64,000 nt of DNA from NCBI GenBank assembly GCA_022821275.1, contig JAJEDY010000048.1:1-64000 (forward strand), read 5' to 3'. Below are positions 44,158 through 53,830 of the stretch, piece after piece. Every line of letters starts with the position of its first letter. Position 1 is the first letter of the stretch. The notes under the pieces are model-generated. The model was given only the letters and a program-made list of their open reading frames with translations. It did no database searches and was not told where the DNA came from. The position numbers were made by a program, and so were the translations under genes. This stretch comes from Candidatus Latescibacterota bacterium. GTDB lineage: Bacteria; Latescibacterota; UBA2968.

Positions 44158-45633
44158 ATGGCTGAAACCGTCAAATTATTCCTCAATGGCGAATGGGTGG
44201 CATCTGAAGCAACGGAAACAGTACCCGTTTACAACCCATCGGATGGAACGGAAATAGCGGCAACACCCTTATGTGGCGCGTCAGAGATAGATCGCGTGGT
44301 ACAATCAGCCGCAGATGCATTTCCCGAATGGGCGAACATACCGGCAGTTGATCGCGCCCGCGTGATGTTCCGGCTCGTCGCACTCATGGAAACCCACTTC
44401 GAAGAACTGGCCCAACTCGTAACCCTCGAAAACGGCAAAACCATAGAAGATGCACGCGGTGAAATTCGACGTGGGATCGAAGTCGCAGAATTTGCCTGCG
44501 GTGCGCCCGCGCTCTTGATGGGCGACGCGCTGGAAAATATCGCACAGGGAATAGATTGCGACACCATCCGACAACCCCTGGGCGTATCCGTAGGCATCAC
44601 GCCATTCAACTTTCCATCTATGGTACCCATGTGGACATTGCCCATTGCCCTCGTATGCGGCAACACCTACGTATTAAAACCATCGGAGCGCGTGCCCTTG
44701 AGTGCAATCCGAATTGGCGAATTATTGGCCGAAGCCGGATTACCACCCGGCGTATTCAACATCGCACACGGTGGAAAGGACGCGGTAGATGCCCTGCTCG
44801 CCCATCCCGAAGTAAAAACCATTTCATTCGTCGGATCAACACCCGTGGCGCGCTATGTCTATGAGACAGCCACCCGCAATGGCAAACGCGTACAATCAGC
44901 CGGTGGCGCGAAAAATTACATAATCGTATTGCCCGACGCCGACCTGGACTCAACCGTAGCTGCCGTCATGGGATCTGCTTATGGCTGCGCGGGCGAACGG
45001 TGCATGGCTGGCAGTGTACTCGTCTGCGCCGAAGGAGCCGGTGACCGTTTTCTGGAACCCCTCAGCGAAACCGCGCGCGAATTTCGGGTGGGACCAACCG
45101 ACCGCGATCCCGGTGTGGATATGGGACCAGTAGTGACCAAAACGCACCTGGACCGCATCCATCAACACATCGAAAATGGGCTGAAAGAAGGCGCAGAACT
45201 AATCGTAGATGGACGCGATGTACAGGTCGAAGAAACACCACACGGCTTCTACCTCGGCGCGACAATTTTCGATCGGGTAAAACCCCAGATGTCCATTGCG
45301 CGAGAAGAAATTTTCGGACCTGTATTATCGACCATGCACACAGACGACCTGAGCGGAGCCATTGCCCGGTGCAATGCCAGCGGATACGGCAACGCAGCCG
45401 TATTATTCACATCCAGTGGCGGCGCCGCACGCAAATTTCGCCACGAAGTAAACGCCGGCATGGTCGGCATCAACATCGGCGTCCCCGCGCCCATGGCATT
45501 CTTCCCCTTCTCAGGATGGAACAATTCCTTCTTCGGCGACTTACATGTACAGGGCACCGAAGGCATATCGTTCTTTACGCGACAAAAAGTAACAATCAGC
45601 CGATGGATTGACACAAAGCGACAATTCTTTTAG
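44158..45633 (+). CDS. mmsA: CoA-acylating methylmalonate-semialdehyde dehydrogenase
   Basis: The protein has 491 residues. Catalytic C282 (GERCMAGS) and the MMSDH-specific TPFNFPSMVPMW (148-159) are present, and the QSAGGAKNY cofactor region replaces the EGGK loop of ordinary aldehyde dehydrogenases. MMSDH makes propionyl- or acetyl-CoA and CO2, the end step of valine and inositol catabolism (MmsA/IolA). Being last in this operon it probably finishes degradation of the cyclitol or polyol handled upstream. Confidence 0.92.
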   Translation: MAETVKLFLNGEWVASEATETVPVYNPSDGTEIAATPLCGASEIDRVVQSAADAFPEWANIPAVDRARVMFRLVALMETHFEELAQLVTLENGKTIEDARGEIRRGIEVAEFACGAPALLMGDALENIAQGIDCDTIRQPLGVSVGITPFNFPSMVPMWTLPIALVCGNTYVLKPSERVPLSAIRIGELLAEAGLPPGVFNIAHGGKDAVDALLAHPEVKTISFVGSTPVARYVYETATRNGKRVQSAGGAKNYIIVLPDADLDSTVAAVMGSAYGCAGERCMAGSVLVCAEGAGDRFLEPLSETAREFRVGPTDRDPGVDMGPVVTKTHLDRIHQHIENGLKEGAELIVDGRDVQVEETPHGFYLGATIFDRVKPQMSIAREEIFGPVLSTMHTDDLSGAIARCNASGYGNAAVLFTSSGGAARKFRHEVNAGMVGINIGVPAPMAFFPFSGWNNSFFGDLHVQGTEGISFFTRQKVTISRWIDTKRQFF

Positions 45634-45647
45634 AGTAGAGGAAAAAC

Positions 45648-46106
45648 ATGGCAAGTCGGCACGCAGATTGGTTTAGACAGGGGGAACGCGACCTGGACCA
45701 CGCGCGCAGAGCAACAGAGCATGGCGATTATGAATGGGCCTGCTTTGCCGCTCAGCAAGGTGCTGAAAAAGCCGTTAAGGCAGTCTTTCAAAAAGTCGGT
45801 GCCGTCGCCTGGGGGCATTCCGTTGCGGCACTATTAGAGGCTTTGTCCGATATTTCTCCACTCGACGACGCCCTATTAGATGCGGCAAAAGAGTTGGACA
45901 AACATTATATCCCGGCGCGGTATCCTAATTCGCACCCTCAGGGCGCACCATTTGAATACTATACGCAAGGAGAGGCGGATCGTGCTGTATCAAACGCCGA
46001 AAAAATCATCACCTTCTGTTCGGGTTTTCTATTTGAACCGCCCAAAGACGATCCAACGGATTCGGAAGGCGATAAAAATATTGAAGACCCAGCATCCCGA
46101 GATTGA
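45648..46106 (+). CDS. HEPN-domain protein (COG2250-like)
   Basis: The protein has 152 residues. HEPN features are DYEWACFAAQQGAEKAVKAVF and the later DKHYIPARYPN. It pairs with the nucleotidyltransferase gene 45982-46350, which overlaps its 3' end by 125 bases. Such pairs are widespread minimal-nucleotidyltransferase/HEPN modules, some of them toxin-antitoxin systems. The last 30 residues are extra and low in structure because they share DNA with the partner. It lies 15 bases after mmsA and may be read through from that operon. Confidence 0.8.
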   Translation: MASRHADWFRQGERDLDHARRATEHGDYEWACFAAQQGAEKAVKAVFQKVGAVAWGHSVAALLEALSDISPLDDALLDAAKELDKHYIPARYPNSHPQGAPFEYYTQGEADRAVSNAEKIITFCSGFLFEPPKDDPTDSEGDKNIEDPASRD

Positions 46107-46350
46107 ACGCGCAGTCCTATTCGGCTCTTTGTCCCGCGGTGATGCTGTACCCGGAAGCGATGCCGATGTGTTGCTGGTGCTTCGAGAAAGTGCGCTATCT
46201 TTTCGAGAACGCAGTGCCTATTATGTTCCCAAAGATATCGGAATCGGCGTAGATATTTTTGCGTACACGCGTTCCGAACTGGACGCGATGCAAATATCTA
46301 AAAATGCCTTTGTTCTTCAAGCACTAAAAGAAGGAATGGATCTGATTTAA
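45982..46350 (+). CDS. minimal nucleotidyltransferase (MNT, COG1708-like)
   Basis: The protein has 122 residues from a GTG at 45982, chosen for AAGGAG nine bases upstream. The nucleotidyltransferase motif is VLFGSLSRGDAVPGSDADVLLV with a later DIFAY aspartate. The gene is in another frame and overlaps the HEPN gene by 125 bases, unusual for such pairs. An earlier ATG at 45880 is possible but lacks a site. It may modify the HEPN partner. Confidence 0.75.
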   Translation: MLYQTPKKSSPSVRVFYLNRPKTIQRIRKAIKILKTQHPEIERAVLFGSLSRGDAVPGSDADVLLVLRESALSFRERSAYYVPKDIGIGVDIFAYTRSELDAMQISKNAFVLQALKEGMDLI

Positions 46351-46409
46351 AAGCCTTTCGTCAAACCAAAAAAGTGTTCCATAGAAAGCCTTTCCCGTCA
46401 GGAGGAAAC

Positions 46410-47747
46410 ATGGCAGATGATATCAAAGCTGCGGCGAGAACTGCGCGGCAGGCTGCACTCGCATTGAGTCAGACCACGGAAAAGCAGCGCAATGCCGCGC
46501 TTGAAGCCATAGCACAGACATTGCATGCAAATCGCGACCGCATATTAGACGCCAACAAACGCGATCTAACAGCAGCAGAAAAAATGCTGGCGCAGGGAGA
46601 AATCACCCCCCCGCTAATCAAGCGCCTGAAAGTAGATACTGAAAAACTGGACAGTGAAATAATAGTTGGCGTTCGCAGTGTCGCAGCCCAAGAAGACCCC
46701 ATTGGCAAAACACAGGCCGCGACCGAATTGGCCGAAGGCTTAAATCTCTATCGCGTAACCGTCCCAATCGGCGTAATAGGCGTGGTCTTTGAATCGCGAC
46801 CCGACGCCCTGGTACAAATCGCGACCCTGTGCTTAAAATCGGGTAACGCCATCATGCTCAAAGGCGGCAGCGAGGCATTTCACACCAACCGCGCACTGGC
46901 CGAAATCATGGTCGCTGCAACCGCTGATCTGGATGGTATCCCCGAAGGATGGATGCACCTTCTGGAAGCGCGAGAAGAAGTCGCAGCCATTCTCGAATTA
47001 CACGACCTCATCGACCTGATCATTCCGCGCGGCGGCAATGAACTCGTGCAACACATCATGAACAACACCAAAATCCCCGTCATGGGGCATGCCGACGGCA
47101 TCTGCCATGTGTACATAGATAAGGACGCCGATCTAAAAAAAGCCGTGCGCATCGCCATCGATTCCAAGACGCAGTACGTGGCCGTCTGCAACGCCGCCGA
47201 AACCCTGCTCGTACACGCCGAAATCGCCAGAAACTTTTTCGCCACGGCAATTCAACAACTCACCGACAAAGGCGTCTTGATCCGCGGCGACGCCCGCACT
47301 CTGGAACTCGCCGCCAGCGCAGATGCCCTGACCCCGGCCAGTGACAGCGACTGGTCAACCGAATACCTCGACTATGTCTTATCGGTCAAGATCGTCGATT
47401 CGGTCGAAGAAGCAATCGCCCACATCAACGAATACAGCAGCCATCACACCGATGCGATTGTCACCGAAGACCAGCAAGCCGCGCAGAGATTTTTGCAAGC
47501 CGTGGATTCGGCATCGGTCATACACAATGCTTCCACGCGATTTGCCGACGGATTTCGCTATGGCCTCGGCGCCGAAGTGGGTATCAGCACCAACCGCCTG
47601 CACAGCCGCGGTCCCGTCGGCCTTGAAGGTCTCGTTATCTACAAGTATATAGTAACAGGTGACGGACATATTGCGGACGATTACATCGGCGAAAATGCCA
47701 GAACATTTACACATCGCAAAATGGATGCGGTCTGGCGTCCGGAATAA
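46410..47747 (+). CDS. proA: glutamate-5-semialdehyde dehydrogenase (gamma-glutamyl phosphate reductase)
   Basis: The protein has 445 residues, full ProA length. Catalytic Cys is in YVAVCNAAETLLVH, and GVIGVVFESRPD, IIPRGGNELVQ and GPVGLEGLVIYKYI are ProA signatures. It makes glutamate semialdehyde for proline synthesis. The start at 46410 has CAGGAGG five bases upstream; the upstream in-frame ATG at 46374 has none. proB is not adjacent. Confidence 0.95.
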   Translation: MADDIKAAARTARQAALALSQTTEKQRNAALEAIAQTLHANRDRILDANKRDLTAAEKMLAQGEITPPLIKRLKVDTEKLDSEIIVGVRSVAAQEDPIGKTQAATELAEGLNLYRVTVPIGVIGVVFESRPDALVQIATLCLKSGNAIMLKGGSEAFHTNRALAEIMVAATADLDGIPEGWMHLLEAREEVAAILELHDLIDLIIPRGGNELVQHIMNNTKIPVMGHADGICHVYIDKDADLKKAVRIAIDSKTQYVAVCNAAETLLVHAEIARNFFATAIQQLTDKGVLIRGDARTLELAASADALTPASDSDWSTEYLDYVLSVKIVDSVEEAIAHINEYSSHHTDAIVTEDQQAAQRFLQAVDSASVIHNASTRFADGFRYGLGAEVGISTNRLHSRGPVGLEGLVIYKYIVTGDGHIADDYIGENARTFTHRKMDAVWRPE

Positions 47748-47770
47748 CAACTCAAATAGAAGGGAATATC

Positions 47771-50626
47771 ATGATCAGGAATTATTTTACCCTCCTTTGC
47801 TGTGCCTGTATCATAATCTCGTGTGCAACAACGCAGACAGAAGTTGAAACACCTCAACCACCAGCCCCCCAACCGCCACCATCACCCTCCCTGCCCATTG
47901 ATCCGGCTGTGCGAACGGGAAAACTGGCAAATGGGCTTCGCTACGTAATCCGGAAAAACAAACGACCGGAAAACCGCGCCGAATTGCGCCTCGTCGTCAA
48001 TGCGGGATCCATTCTGGAAGACAAAGACCAGCAGGGACTGGCGCACTTTGCCGAACACATGGCATTTAATGGCACGGCCAACTTCCCCAAACAGGAAATT
48101 ATCGATTTCCTCGAAAGTATAGGCATGCGCTTTGGCGCGCACTTAAACGCCTACACGAGTTTTGACGAGACCGTCTATATGCTTCGCGTGCCCACAGACA
48201 GCACCGAAGTCATGGAAAAAGCATTTCGCATTCTGGGCGACTGGGCGCATCAGGTAAAATTTGATTCCGAAGAAATAGAAAAAGAAAGAGGTGTGGTCAT
48301 TGAAGAATGGCGTTCGGGACGCGGAGCCAGAGCGCGCATGAGCGACAAACAATTGCCAGTCTTGCTCAAAGACTCGCGTTATGCCGAGCGTCTGCCCATC
48401 GGCAAAAAAGCATTGCTCGACACATTCAAGCACGAATCCCTCACGCGCTTTTATCGCGACTGGTATCGCCCCGACCTCATGGCAGTCATTGCAGTGGGAG
48501 ACTTTGAAACAGACGCGATTGAGGCCCTGATCAAAAAGACCTTTGATCCGATACTAAAAACAGAGAACCCGCGTGCGAGAACCGCCTATACGGTTCCCGA
48601 CCACGGTGAAACCCTGTTTGCGATTACAACCGACCCGGAAAATTCTCAATCTTCCGTCGCTATTTATTTCATGCAAGATGTCGCGCCCGAAGGAACAGTG
48701 GAAGACTATCGCAGCATGCTCATTCGCAACATGTTTAACAGCATGCTCAATCAGCGATTTAGAGAAATGACCAAAAAGCCCGATCCGCCATTTTTGGGCG
48801 CAGGCTCCAGCCGCGGGAACCTCGTCAGAACCAAAGCGGCGTACATCCTGGGCGCAGGCGTCAAAGAAGGGGGAATTGAACGCGGACTGGAAGCCGTCTT
48901 AACCGAAGCCATTCGCGTCCAACGCCATGGATTTACGCAACCCGAAGTAGATCGCTTAAAAACCAACATGTTGCGCAGCATCGAACAATCTTATCGCGAA
49001 CGCGACAGACGCCGTTCACGCGGTTTTGCATCGGAATACATCCGTCACATATTGACGGGCGAACCCATCCCGGGTATTGAAATCGAACGCGACTTATTTC
49101 GTGAACTACTCCCCGGCATTCAAGTCGAAGAAATCAACCGCCTCGTCGGCGAATGGATCACCGACAAAAACCGCGTCATCGTAGTCAGCGCACCGGAGAA
49201 GGAAGGATTGGCTGTTCCATCCGAAGCGGACCTGCTAAATATTATCAACGAAGTCCAACAAAAAGAGGTCGAACCCTATGTGGAAGATGTACCCGACGAC
49301 CCCCTCATCGCGAATATCCCAACGCCGGGAAAGGTCGTACGCGAAACCACAATTGACACCTTTGACGTCACAGAATGGACCTTGAGCAATGGGGTAAAAG
49401 TCGTCATGAAACCCACGGACTTCAAAAACGACGAAATCCTGTTCACATCCTTCAGTCCGGGCGGACATTCTCTATCAAGCGATGAAAATTACATGGCGGC
49501 ATCCACAGCGACCTCAGCCATAATGGAAAGCGGCCTGGGCAAATTCAATCAAATTGAACTCAACAAAAAACTCGCCGGCAAAGTCGTGCGCGTATCGCCC
49601 CGCATCAGCAGCCTCAGCGAAGGCGTATCGGGCAGCGCGTCTCCCGAAGACATAGAAACCATGTTTCAACTCATATATCTCATCTTCACAGAACCGCGTG
49701 CAGACTCACTGGCATTTCAAGCACTCCTGGACCGCTATCGAGGCATGTTGCAAAATCGGGACATGAGGCCAACGACTGCTTATTCCGATACAATCCAGGT
49801 TACCATGTCTCAATACCACGTCAGATCGCGCCCGTGGACAAATAAAATATTGGGAGAATTGGATCTCCAAAAATCACTGGCATTTTACAAAGACCGATTT
49901 GCCGATGCCAGTGACTTCACATTTGTATTTGTCGGCAACTTTGAGCCAGAAAAAATCAAACCACTGATAGAAACCTATCTCGGCGGATTGCCCGCACTCA
50001 ACCGCGGAGAAACCTGGCGCGACACAGGCGTCAGAGCACCAAAAGGTGTCATTGAAAAAACCGTGAAACGGGGACAGGAACCCAAAAGTAGCACACGGCT
50101 GATCTTCACCGGGCCTATTGATTACAACGATCGATTCAGGCGGTATGTCTTTGGCTCAATGGGCGATGTCTTGCAGATAAAACTTCGGGAAGTACTCCGG
50201 GAAGATGAGGGCGGCACGTACGGCGTTGGCGTGCGCACATCTCTTTCGCGTTGGCCCGAAGGCCGATACAGCATCTCGATCAGCTTTGGATGCGATCCCG
50301 AACGGTTGGAAGAATTGACACAACTCGTCTTTGCCCAAATTGACAGCATGAAACAAAAACCCGTCGAACAATCCTACATCGACAAAGTGACCGAAATGGA
50401 CTTGCGGGGTCGAGAGACCAACAAAAAAGAAAACGGTTACTGGCGCAGAACGCTAAGCTCATATTACCAGAATGAGAGGGACTTGATGGCGTGGTTGACA
50501 TACGAAGACGAAGTCATCAAAAAACTCACAGCAGAACACGTGCAGAAAGCAACACAGCAATACTTCAACATGGAAAACTACGCGCGATTCGTCTTACTAC
50601 CGGAAGAAGGGATAGCTGAAAAATGA
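47771..50626 (+). CDS. M16 family zinc peptidase, lipoprotein
   Basis: The protein has 951 residues and two M16 halves. The zinc motif HFAEH (about 92-96) with the distal glutamate EERGVVIEEW is in the first half; the second half lacks it, as usual. The N-terminus is a lipoprotein signal (IIISC at about 14-18) followed by a Pro-rich linker, so it is membrane-anchored in the periplasm. Typical of the long M16 proteins of FCB bacteria. Its stop overlaps the next gene as ATGA. Confidence 0.9.
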   Translation: MIRNYFTLLCCACIIISCATTQTEVETPQPPAPQPPPSPSLPIDPAVRTGKLANGLRYVIRKNKRPENRAELRLVVNAGSILEDKDQQGLAHFAEHMAFNGTANFPKQEIIDFLESIGMRFGAHLNAYTSFDETVYMLRVPTDSTEVMEKAFRILGDWAHQVKFDSEEIEKERGVVIEEWRSGRGARARMSDKQLPVLLKDSRYAERLPIGKKALLDTFKHESLTRFYRDWYRPDLMAVIAVGDFETDAIEALIKKTFDPILKTENPRARTAYTVPDHGETLFAITTDPENSQSSVAIYFMQDVAPEGTVEDYRSMLIRNMFNSMLNQRFREMTKKPDPPFLGAGSSRGNLVRTKAAYILGAGVKEGGIERGLEAVLTEAIRVQRHGFTQPEVDRLKTNMLRSIEQSYRERDRRRSRGFASEYIRHILTGEPIPGIEIERDLFRELLPGIQVEEINRLVGEWITDKNRVIVVSAPEKEGLAVPSEADLLNIINEVQQKEVEPYVEDVPDDPLIANIPTPGKVVRETTIDTFDVTEWTLSNGVKVVMKPTDFKNDEILFTSFSPGGHSLSSDENYMAASTATSAIMESGLGKFNQIELNKKLAGKVVRVSPRISSLSEGVSGSASPEDIETMFQLIYLIFTEPRADSLAFQALLDRYRGMLQNRDMRPTTAYSDTIQVTMSQYHVRSRPWTNKILGELDLQKSLAFYKDRFADASDFTFVFVGNFEPEKIKPLIETYLGGLPALNRGETWRDTGVRAPKGVIEKTVKRGQEPKSSTRLIFTGPIDYNDRFRRYVFGSMGDVLQIKLREVLREDEGGTYGVGVRTSLSRWPEGRYSISISFGCDPERLEELTQLVFAQIDSMKQKPVEQSYIDKVTEMDLRGRETNKKENGYWRRTLSSYYQNERDLMAWLTYEDEVIKKLTAEHVQKATQQYFNMENYARFVLLPEEGIAEK

Positions 50627-51327
50627 CCATAGACGCCGACATGGATCGCTTAAAAAATGCCACCTATCCCGGTCGTGGCATTGTAATAGGACAAACGCCT
50701 GATGGCACATGTATGGTTCAAATCTACTGGATCATGGGACGCAGTCCGAGCAGTCGCAACCGCGTATTTGTGCGCGAAGGCGATGCGGTTAAAACCGACA
50801 CCGTGGATAAATCCCATGACATTGATCCGCTGACCATGTACTATCCCATCCGCGTACTGGGCGACGCGCACATCGTCACAAATGGCGATCAAACCGACAC
50901 AATCGTCCATACCCTGCAAAACGGCGGCTCATTTGAATCCGCCCTCAAAACCCGCACTTATGAACCCGACGCCCCCAACTTTACACCGCGCATCTCTGGC
51001 CTTACCGACCTGGGCGATTCCCAGGCCTATCGACTATCAGTCTTAAAAACCGTTGGCGGCGATGCGCGCTATTGTTCGCGCCAATTTTTCGACTATGAAA
51101 CCGCGATCCCCGGCACGGGCCACTGCATCACAACATACATAGACGACGGCAATCCCCTGCCCTCATTCAAAGGAGAGCCGTATGCCGTCGAATTATTCGA
51201 CGACATACAGCAAACCGCCGATGTATTCTGGAATCTGTTAGATGCGGACAATCGCGTTTCACTACTCGTAAAATTCATCCATTCCGAGACCTCTGATCTG
51301 GTAATCGTGAACAAATATGGAGACTAA
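50623..51327 (+). CDS. purO: IMP cyclohydrolase (PurO-like)
   Basis: The 234-residue protein begins NATYPGRGIVIGQTPDGT, matching the PurO-type IMP cyclohydrolase family (first found in archaea). Further matches include QIYWIMGRSPSSRNR and the C-terminal VIVNKYGD region. PurO closes the purine ring to give IMP, replacing the cyclohydrolase part of PurH. It overlaps the M16 gene by 4 bases (ATGA), so it is translationally coupled to an unrelated peptidase. No other pur gene is near. Confidence 0.75.
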   Translation: MTIDADMDRLKNATYPGRGIVIGQTPDGTCMVQIYWIMGRSPSSRNRVFVREGDAVKTDTVDKSHDIDPLTMYYPIRVLGDAHIVTNGDQTDTIVHTLQNGGSFESALKTRTYEPDAPNFTPRISGLTDLGDSQAYRLSVLKTVGGDARYCSRQFFDYETAIPGTGHCITTYIDDGNPLPSFKGEPYAVELFDDIQQTADVFWNLLDADNRVSLLVKFIHSETSDLVIVNKYGD

Positions 51328-51376
51328 GTGCTCTTTCAAAAAAATTTGCTAACATTTTATCTGATAGACTGGATTG

Positions 51377-51455
51377 CGGCTTACACCCTACCGCAATGAC
51401 AACCCCCGTTCGTCACGCCTGCATGTTTTAAGCAGGCGTCCAGTGGTTTAAGTCA
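51377..51455. repeat. dispersed palindromic (REP-like) element, divergent copy
   Basis: TGGATTGCGGC...CCGCAATGAC is followed by GCCTGC ATG TTTTAA GCAGGC, an inner hairpin whose loop (ATG-TTTAAGC) matches that of the element at 514-588. The two parts occur here in tandem instead of nested. Confidence 0.5.
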
Positions 51456-51491
51456 ATAAACTCATTTGAAATACCACTAAGGAGCACCTCT

Positions 51492-52589
51492 ATGGAACCA
51501 ATCAAATACGGTATGTTCATCATGCCCTTCCACGCCCCGGACAAGCCATTGAGTCAGGGATTTGACGAGGATCTGGAGCTCGTTGTCAAAGCCGAGGAAC
51601 TGGGCTTTGATGAATTCTGGATCGGCGAACACCACACCATGAAATACGAGACCATTGTCACGCCCGAAATTTTCATTGGACGCGCCCTGGGTGAGACCCG
51701 GCGCATCCGTCTGGGACCGGCACCGGTCTGTTTGAACCTGCACCACCCCGCCTATGTGGCCAGCCGTCTATCTTTTCTGGATCACCTATCCAAAGGCCGA
51801 CTCAATCTGTGCTTTGGCCCGGGCAGTGTCACCTCAGACCAGGAACTATACGGATTGGATCCCAGGTCGGGTGGCGCAATGACCGAGGAAGCCATTGACG
51901 CCATCCTCAATTTATGGACATCGGATCCGCCCTACGAGCACCGGGGGAAATACTGGCAATTCCAACTCAAAGACAATATTGATGAAGAAACCCTGATCGG
52001 TTTCATCCACAAACCCCTGCAACAGCCCCACCCGCCCATCGCCATGCCGGGAATGAGCCGCAACTCACACAGCATGCAAATAGCTGGCGAGCGCGGCTTC
52101 CAGCCCTTTTCCGCCTGTCTGATATCGGGCAACGTGGTAGCCGACAACTGGCAGATCTATGAGCAGAGCGCCCTGCAAGCGGGACGACAACCGCAGCGGG
52201 ACGACTGGAAAATCGCCCGTTCAATCTTCCTGGCCGACACCACAGCCGAAGCCATAAAAAAGGCGCAGAACAATTCCCTGGCAAAAAATTACGAATACAT
52301 CGGGCGTCTATTCGACAAGGGCCTGGGGCGCCAGGTGTACAAGCGCGACCTGGACATGCCCGACTCCGAGTGCAATCTGGACTATTTGATGACCGAACAA
52401 ATCATCGCTGGCGACGTCGATGAAGCCCTGCGTCGCTTGCTGGACTTGATCGAAGAAACCGGACCCTTTGGCACTCTGGTACTGATGGGCTATGACTGGG
52501 ACGACAAAGATAGTTGGGTGTACAGCATGGAATTATTCGCCCGTGAACTAATGCCAGCTTTGAACAAGGCAGTGGGCGCGGTACCTTAG
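51492..52589 (+). CDS. LLM-class flavin-dependent monooxygenase (luciferase-like)
   Basis: The protein has 365 residues and the bacterial-luciferase-like barrel: KYGMFIMPFH at the start, FDEFWIGEHH, a strand with LGPAPVCLNLHHP, and GRLNLCFGPGS. It likely uses FMNH2 from a separate reductase. AAGGAG precedes the ATG by 7 bases. Two HAD-family genes follow at short distance, so a dehalogenation or hydroxylation route is plausible. Substrate unknown. Confidence 0.85.
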   Translation: MEPIKYGMFIMPFHAPDKPLSQGFDEDLELVVKAEELGFDEFWIGEHHTMKYETIVTPEIFIGRALGETRRIRLGPAPVCLNLHHPAYVASRLSFLDHLSKGRLNLCFGPGSVTSDQELYGLDPRSGGAMTEEAIDAILNLWTSDPPYEHRGKYWQFQLKDNIDEETLIGFIHKPLQQPHPPIAMPGMSRNSHSMQIAGERGFQPFSACLISGNVVADNWQIYEQSALQAGRQPQRDDWKIARSIFLADTTAEAIKKAQNNSLAKNYEYIGRLFDKGLGRQVYKRDLDMPDSECNLDYLMTEQIIAGDVDEALRRLLDLIEETGPFGTLVLMGYDWDDKDSWVYSMELFARELMPALNKAVGAVP

Positions 52590-52598
52590 AGGCTAAAA

Positions 52599-53306
52599 AT
52601 GACAATCAAAGCATTGACATTTGATGTATTCGGCACAGTGGTCGATTGGCGCAGTTCCGTCATCCGCGACGGCGAGCGATTGGGCGAACGCATGGGATTG
52701 AATGTGGATTGGGCCGCATTTGCCGATGCATGGCGCGGGGGCTATGGTCCGTCGATGAACCGCGTGCGCACGGGCGAATTGCCCTGGACAAAAATCGACG
52801 ACCTCCACCGCATGATCCTGGACGAACTCCTGAAAAAATTCGGCATCTCGGGATTATCCGAAAAAGAAATCGAGGACTTCAATCGCGTCTGGCATCGCCT
52901 CGACCCCTGGCCCGACGCCGCAGGCGGCTTATGGCGGTTAAAATCGCGGTACCTGATCGCCACCCTATCCAACGGCAATGTATCGCTACTTGCCAACATG
53001 GCGAAATACGGCGGACTGCCCTGGGACTGCATCTTATCCGCCGAATTGGCCGGGCATTACAAACCCGACGCCGAGACCTATTTGAAAGCCATCGAACTGC
53101 TCAGTTGTGAACCCCATGAAGTCATGATGGTCGCCGCCCATCAGGGCGACCTGCACCACGCAGCAAGCGTCGGCATGAAAACGGCATTCGTATTCCGACC
53201 CCTCGAACGGGGACCCAACGCAAAAAAAGACCTGCCTCCCGATCTGGACTTTGACATCATAGCCCATGATTTTCACGACCTCGCCGATCAACTGGGGTGT
53301 CATTAA
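52599..53306 (+). CDS. HAD-superfamily type II haloacid dehalogenase-like hydrolase
   Basis: The protein has 235 residues. The nucleophile motif is FDVFGTVVDWR, with the conserved threonine/serine region LSNGN, the lysine GHYKPD and a later aspartate region AAHQGDLHHA. This is the L-2-haloacid dehalogenase group, though many members act on phosphates. It follows the flavin monooxygenase by 9 bases. A truncated relative follows it. Confidence 0.85.
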   Translation: MTIKALTFDVFGTVVDWRSSVIRDGERLGERMGLNVDWAAFADAWRGGYGPSMNRVRTGELPWTKIDDLHRMILDELLKKFGISGLSEKEIEDFNRVWHRLDPWPDAAGGLWRLKSRYLIATLSNGNVSLLANMAKYGGLPWDCILSAELAGHYKPDAETYLKAIELLSCEPHEVMMVAAHQGDLHHAASVGMKTAFVFRPLERGPNAKKDLPPDLDFDIIAHDFHDLADQLGCH

Positions 53307-53310
53307 CAAA

Positions 53311-53691
53311 ATGAAACTCACCGATTTCAAAGTCCTGACATTCGACTGCTATGGCACGCTTATCGATTGGGAAACCGGGATGATCAAAGGGCTGGCGCCG
53401 CTTCTATCAAAGGTCGAACGAAAAGTGTCGCGCAATGAAATACTTCAAACACACGCGCGACACGAATCAACGCAACAAACCTGGACGCCGGGCATGCGCT
53501 ATTCCGAACTCCTCGCCATCGTATATAAACGCCTCGCCGAAGAATGGGACGTCGCCGTCACGCCTGATGAGTGCGCCGCATACGGCCAATCGATAAAACA
53601 ATGGCCGGCATTTCCCGATTCTCCCGACGCACTGCAATACCTCAAAAAGCACTACAAGCTCGCGATCCTGTCCAACGTCGTTGACGTAATC
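53311..53691 (+). pseudogene. HAD-type hydrolase truncated by a TnpB element
   Basis: The reading frame starts MKLTDFKVLTFDCYGTLIDW, a haloacid dehalogenase N-terminus, and is normal as far as the YKLAILSNV strand (about residue 125). The lysine and second aspartate motifs that should follow are missing, because the frame enters the right end of the IS605-type element at about 53692. I found no matching 3' half beyond the element near 55040, so the rest was deleted. It is a near-tandem duplicate of the preceding dehalogenase gene. Confidence 0.8.
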
Positions 53692-53830
53692 CCAAAGCTA
53701 AAGCTTATGGATTATAGAACCTGTTGCTTCAGCAGGGATTGTGGAATCAACAGTAGTTGCTTGCTTTCCCGAAGGTCAGCAAGTCTTACGCTACCTCCGC
53801 CACAGGTGGACGCCCCCACCTGTGAATGTT
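53692..53830 (-). ncRNA. candidate omega (right-end) RNA of TnpB
   Basis: The 3' end of tnpB and the following 100 bases hold three hairpins on the minus strand: CACAGGTGG/CCACCTGTG (53801-53824), CTTGCT/AGCAAG (53760-53783) and the right-end hairpin (53692-53710). TnpB guide RNAs overlap the gene end and run through the right end in this way. The guide would be flanking sequence just past the element. Confidence 0.4.
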
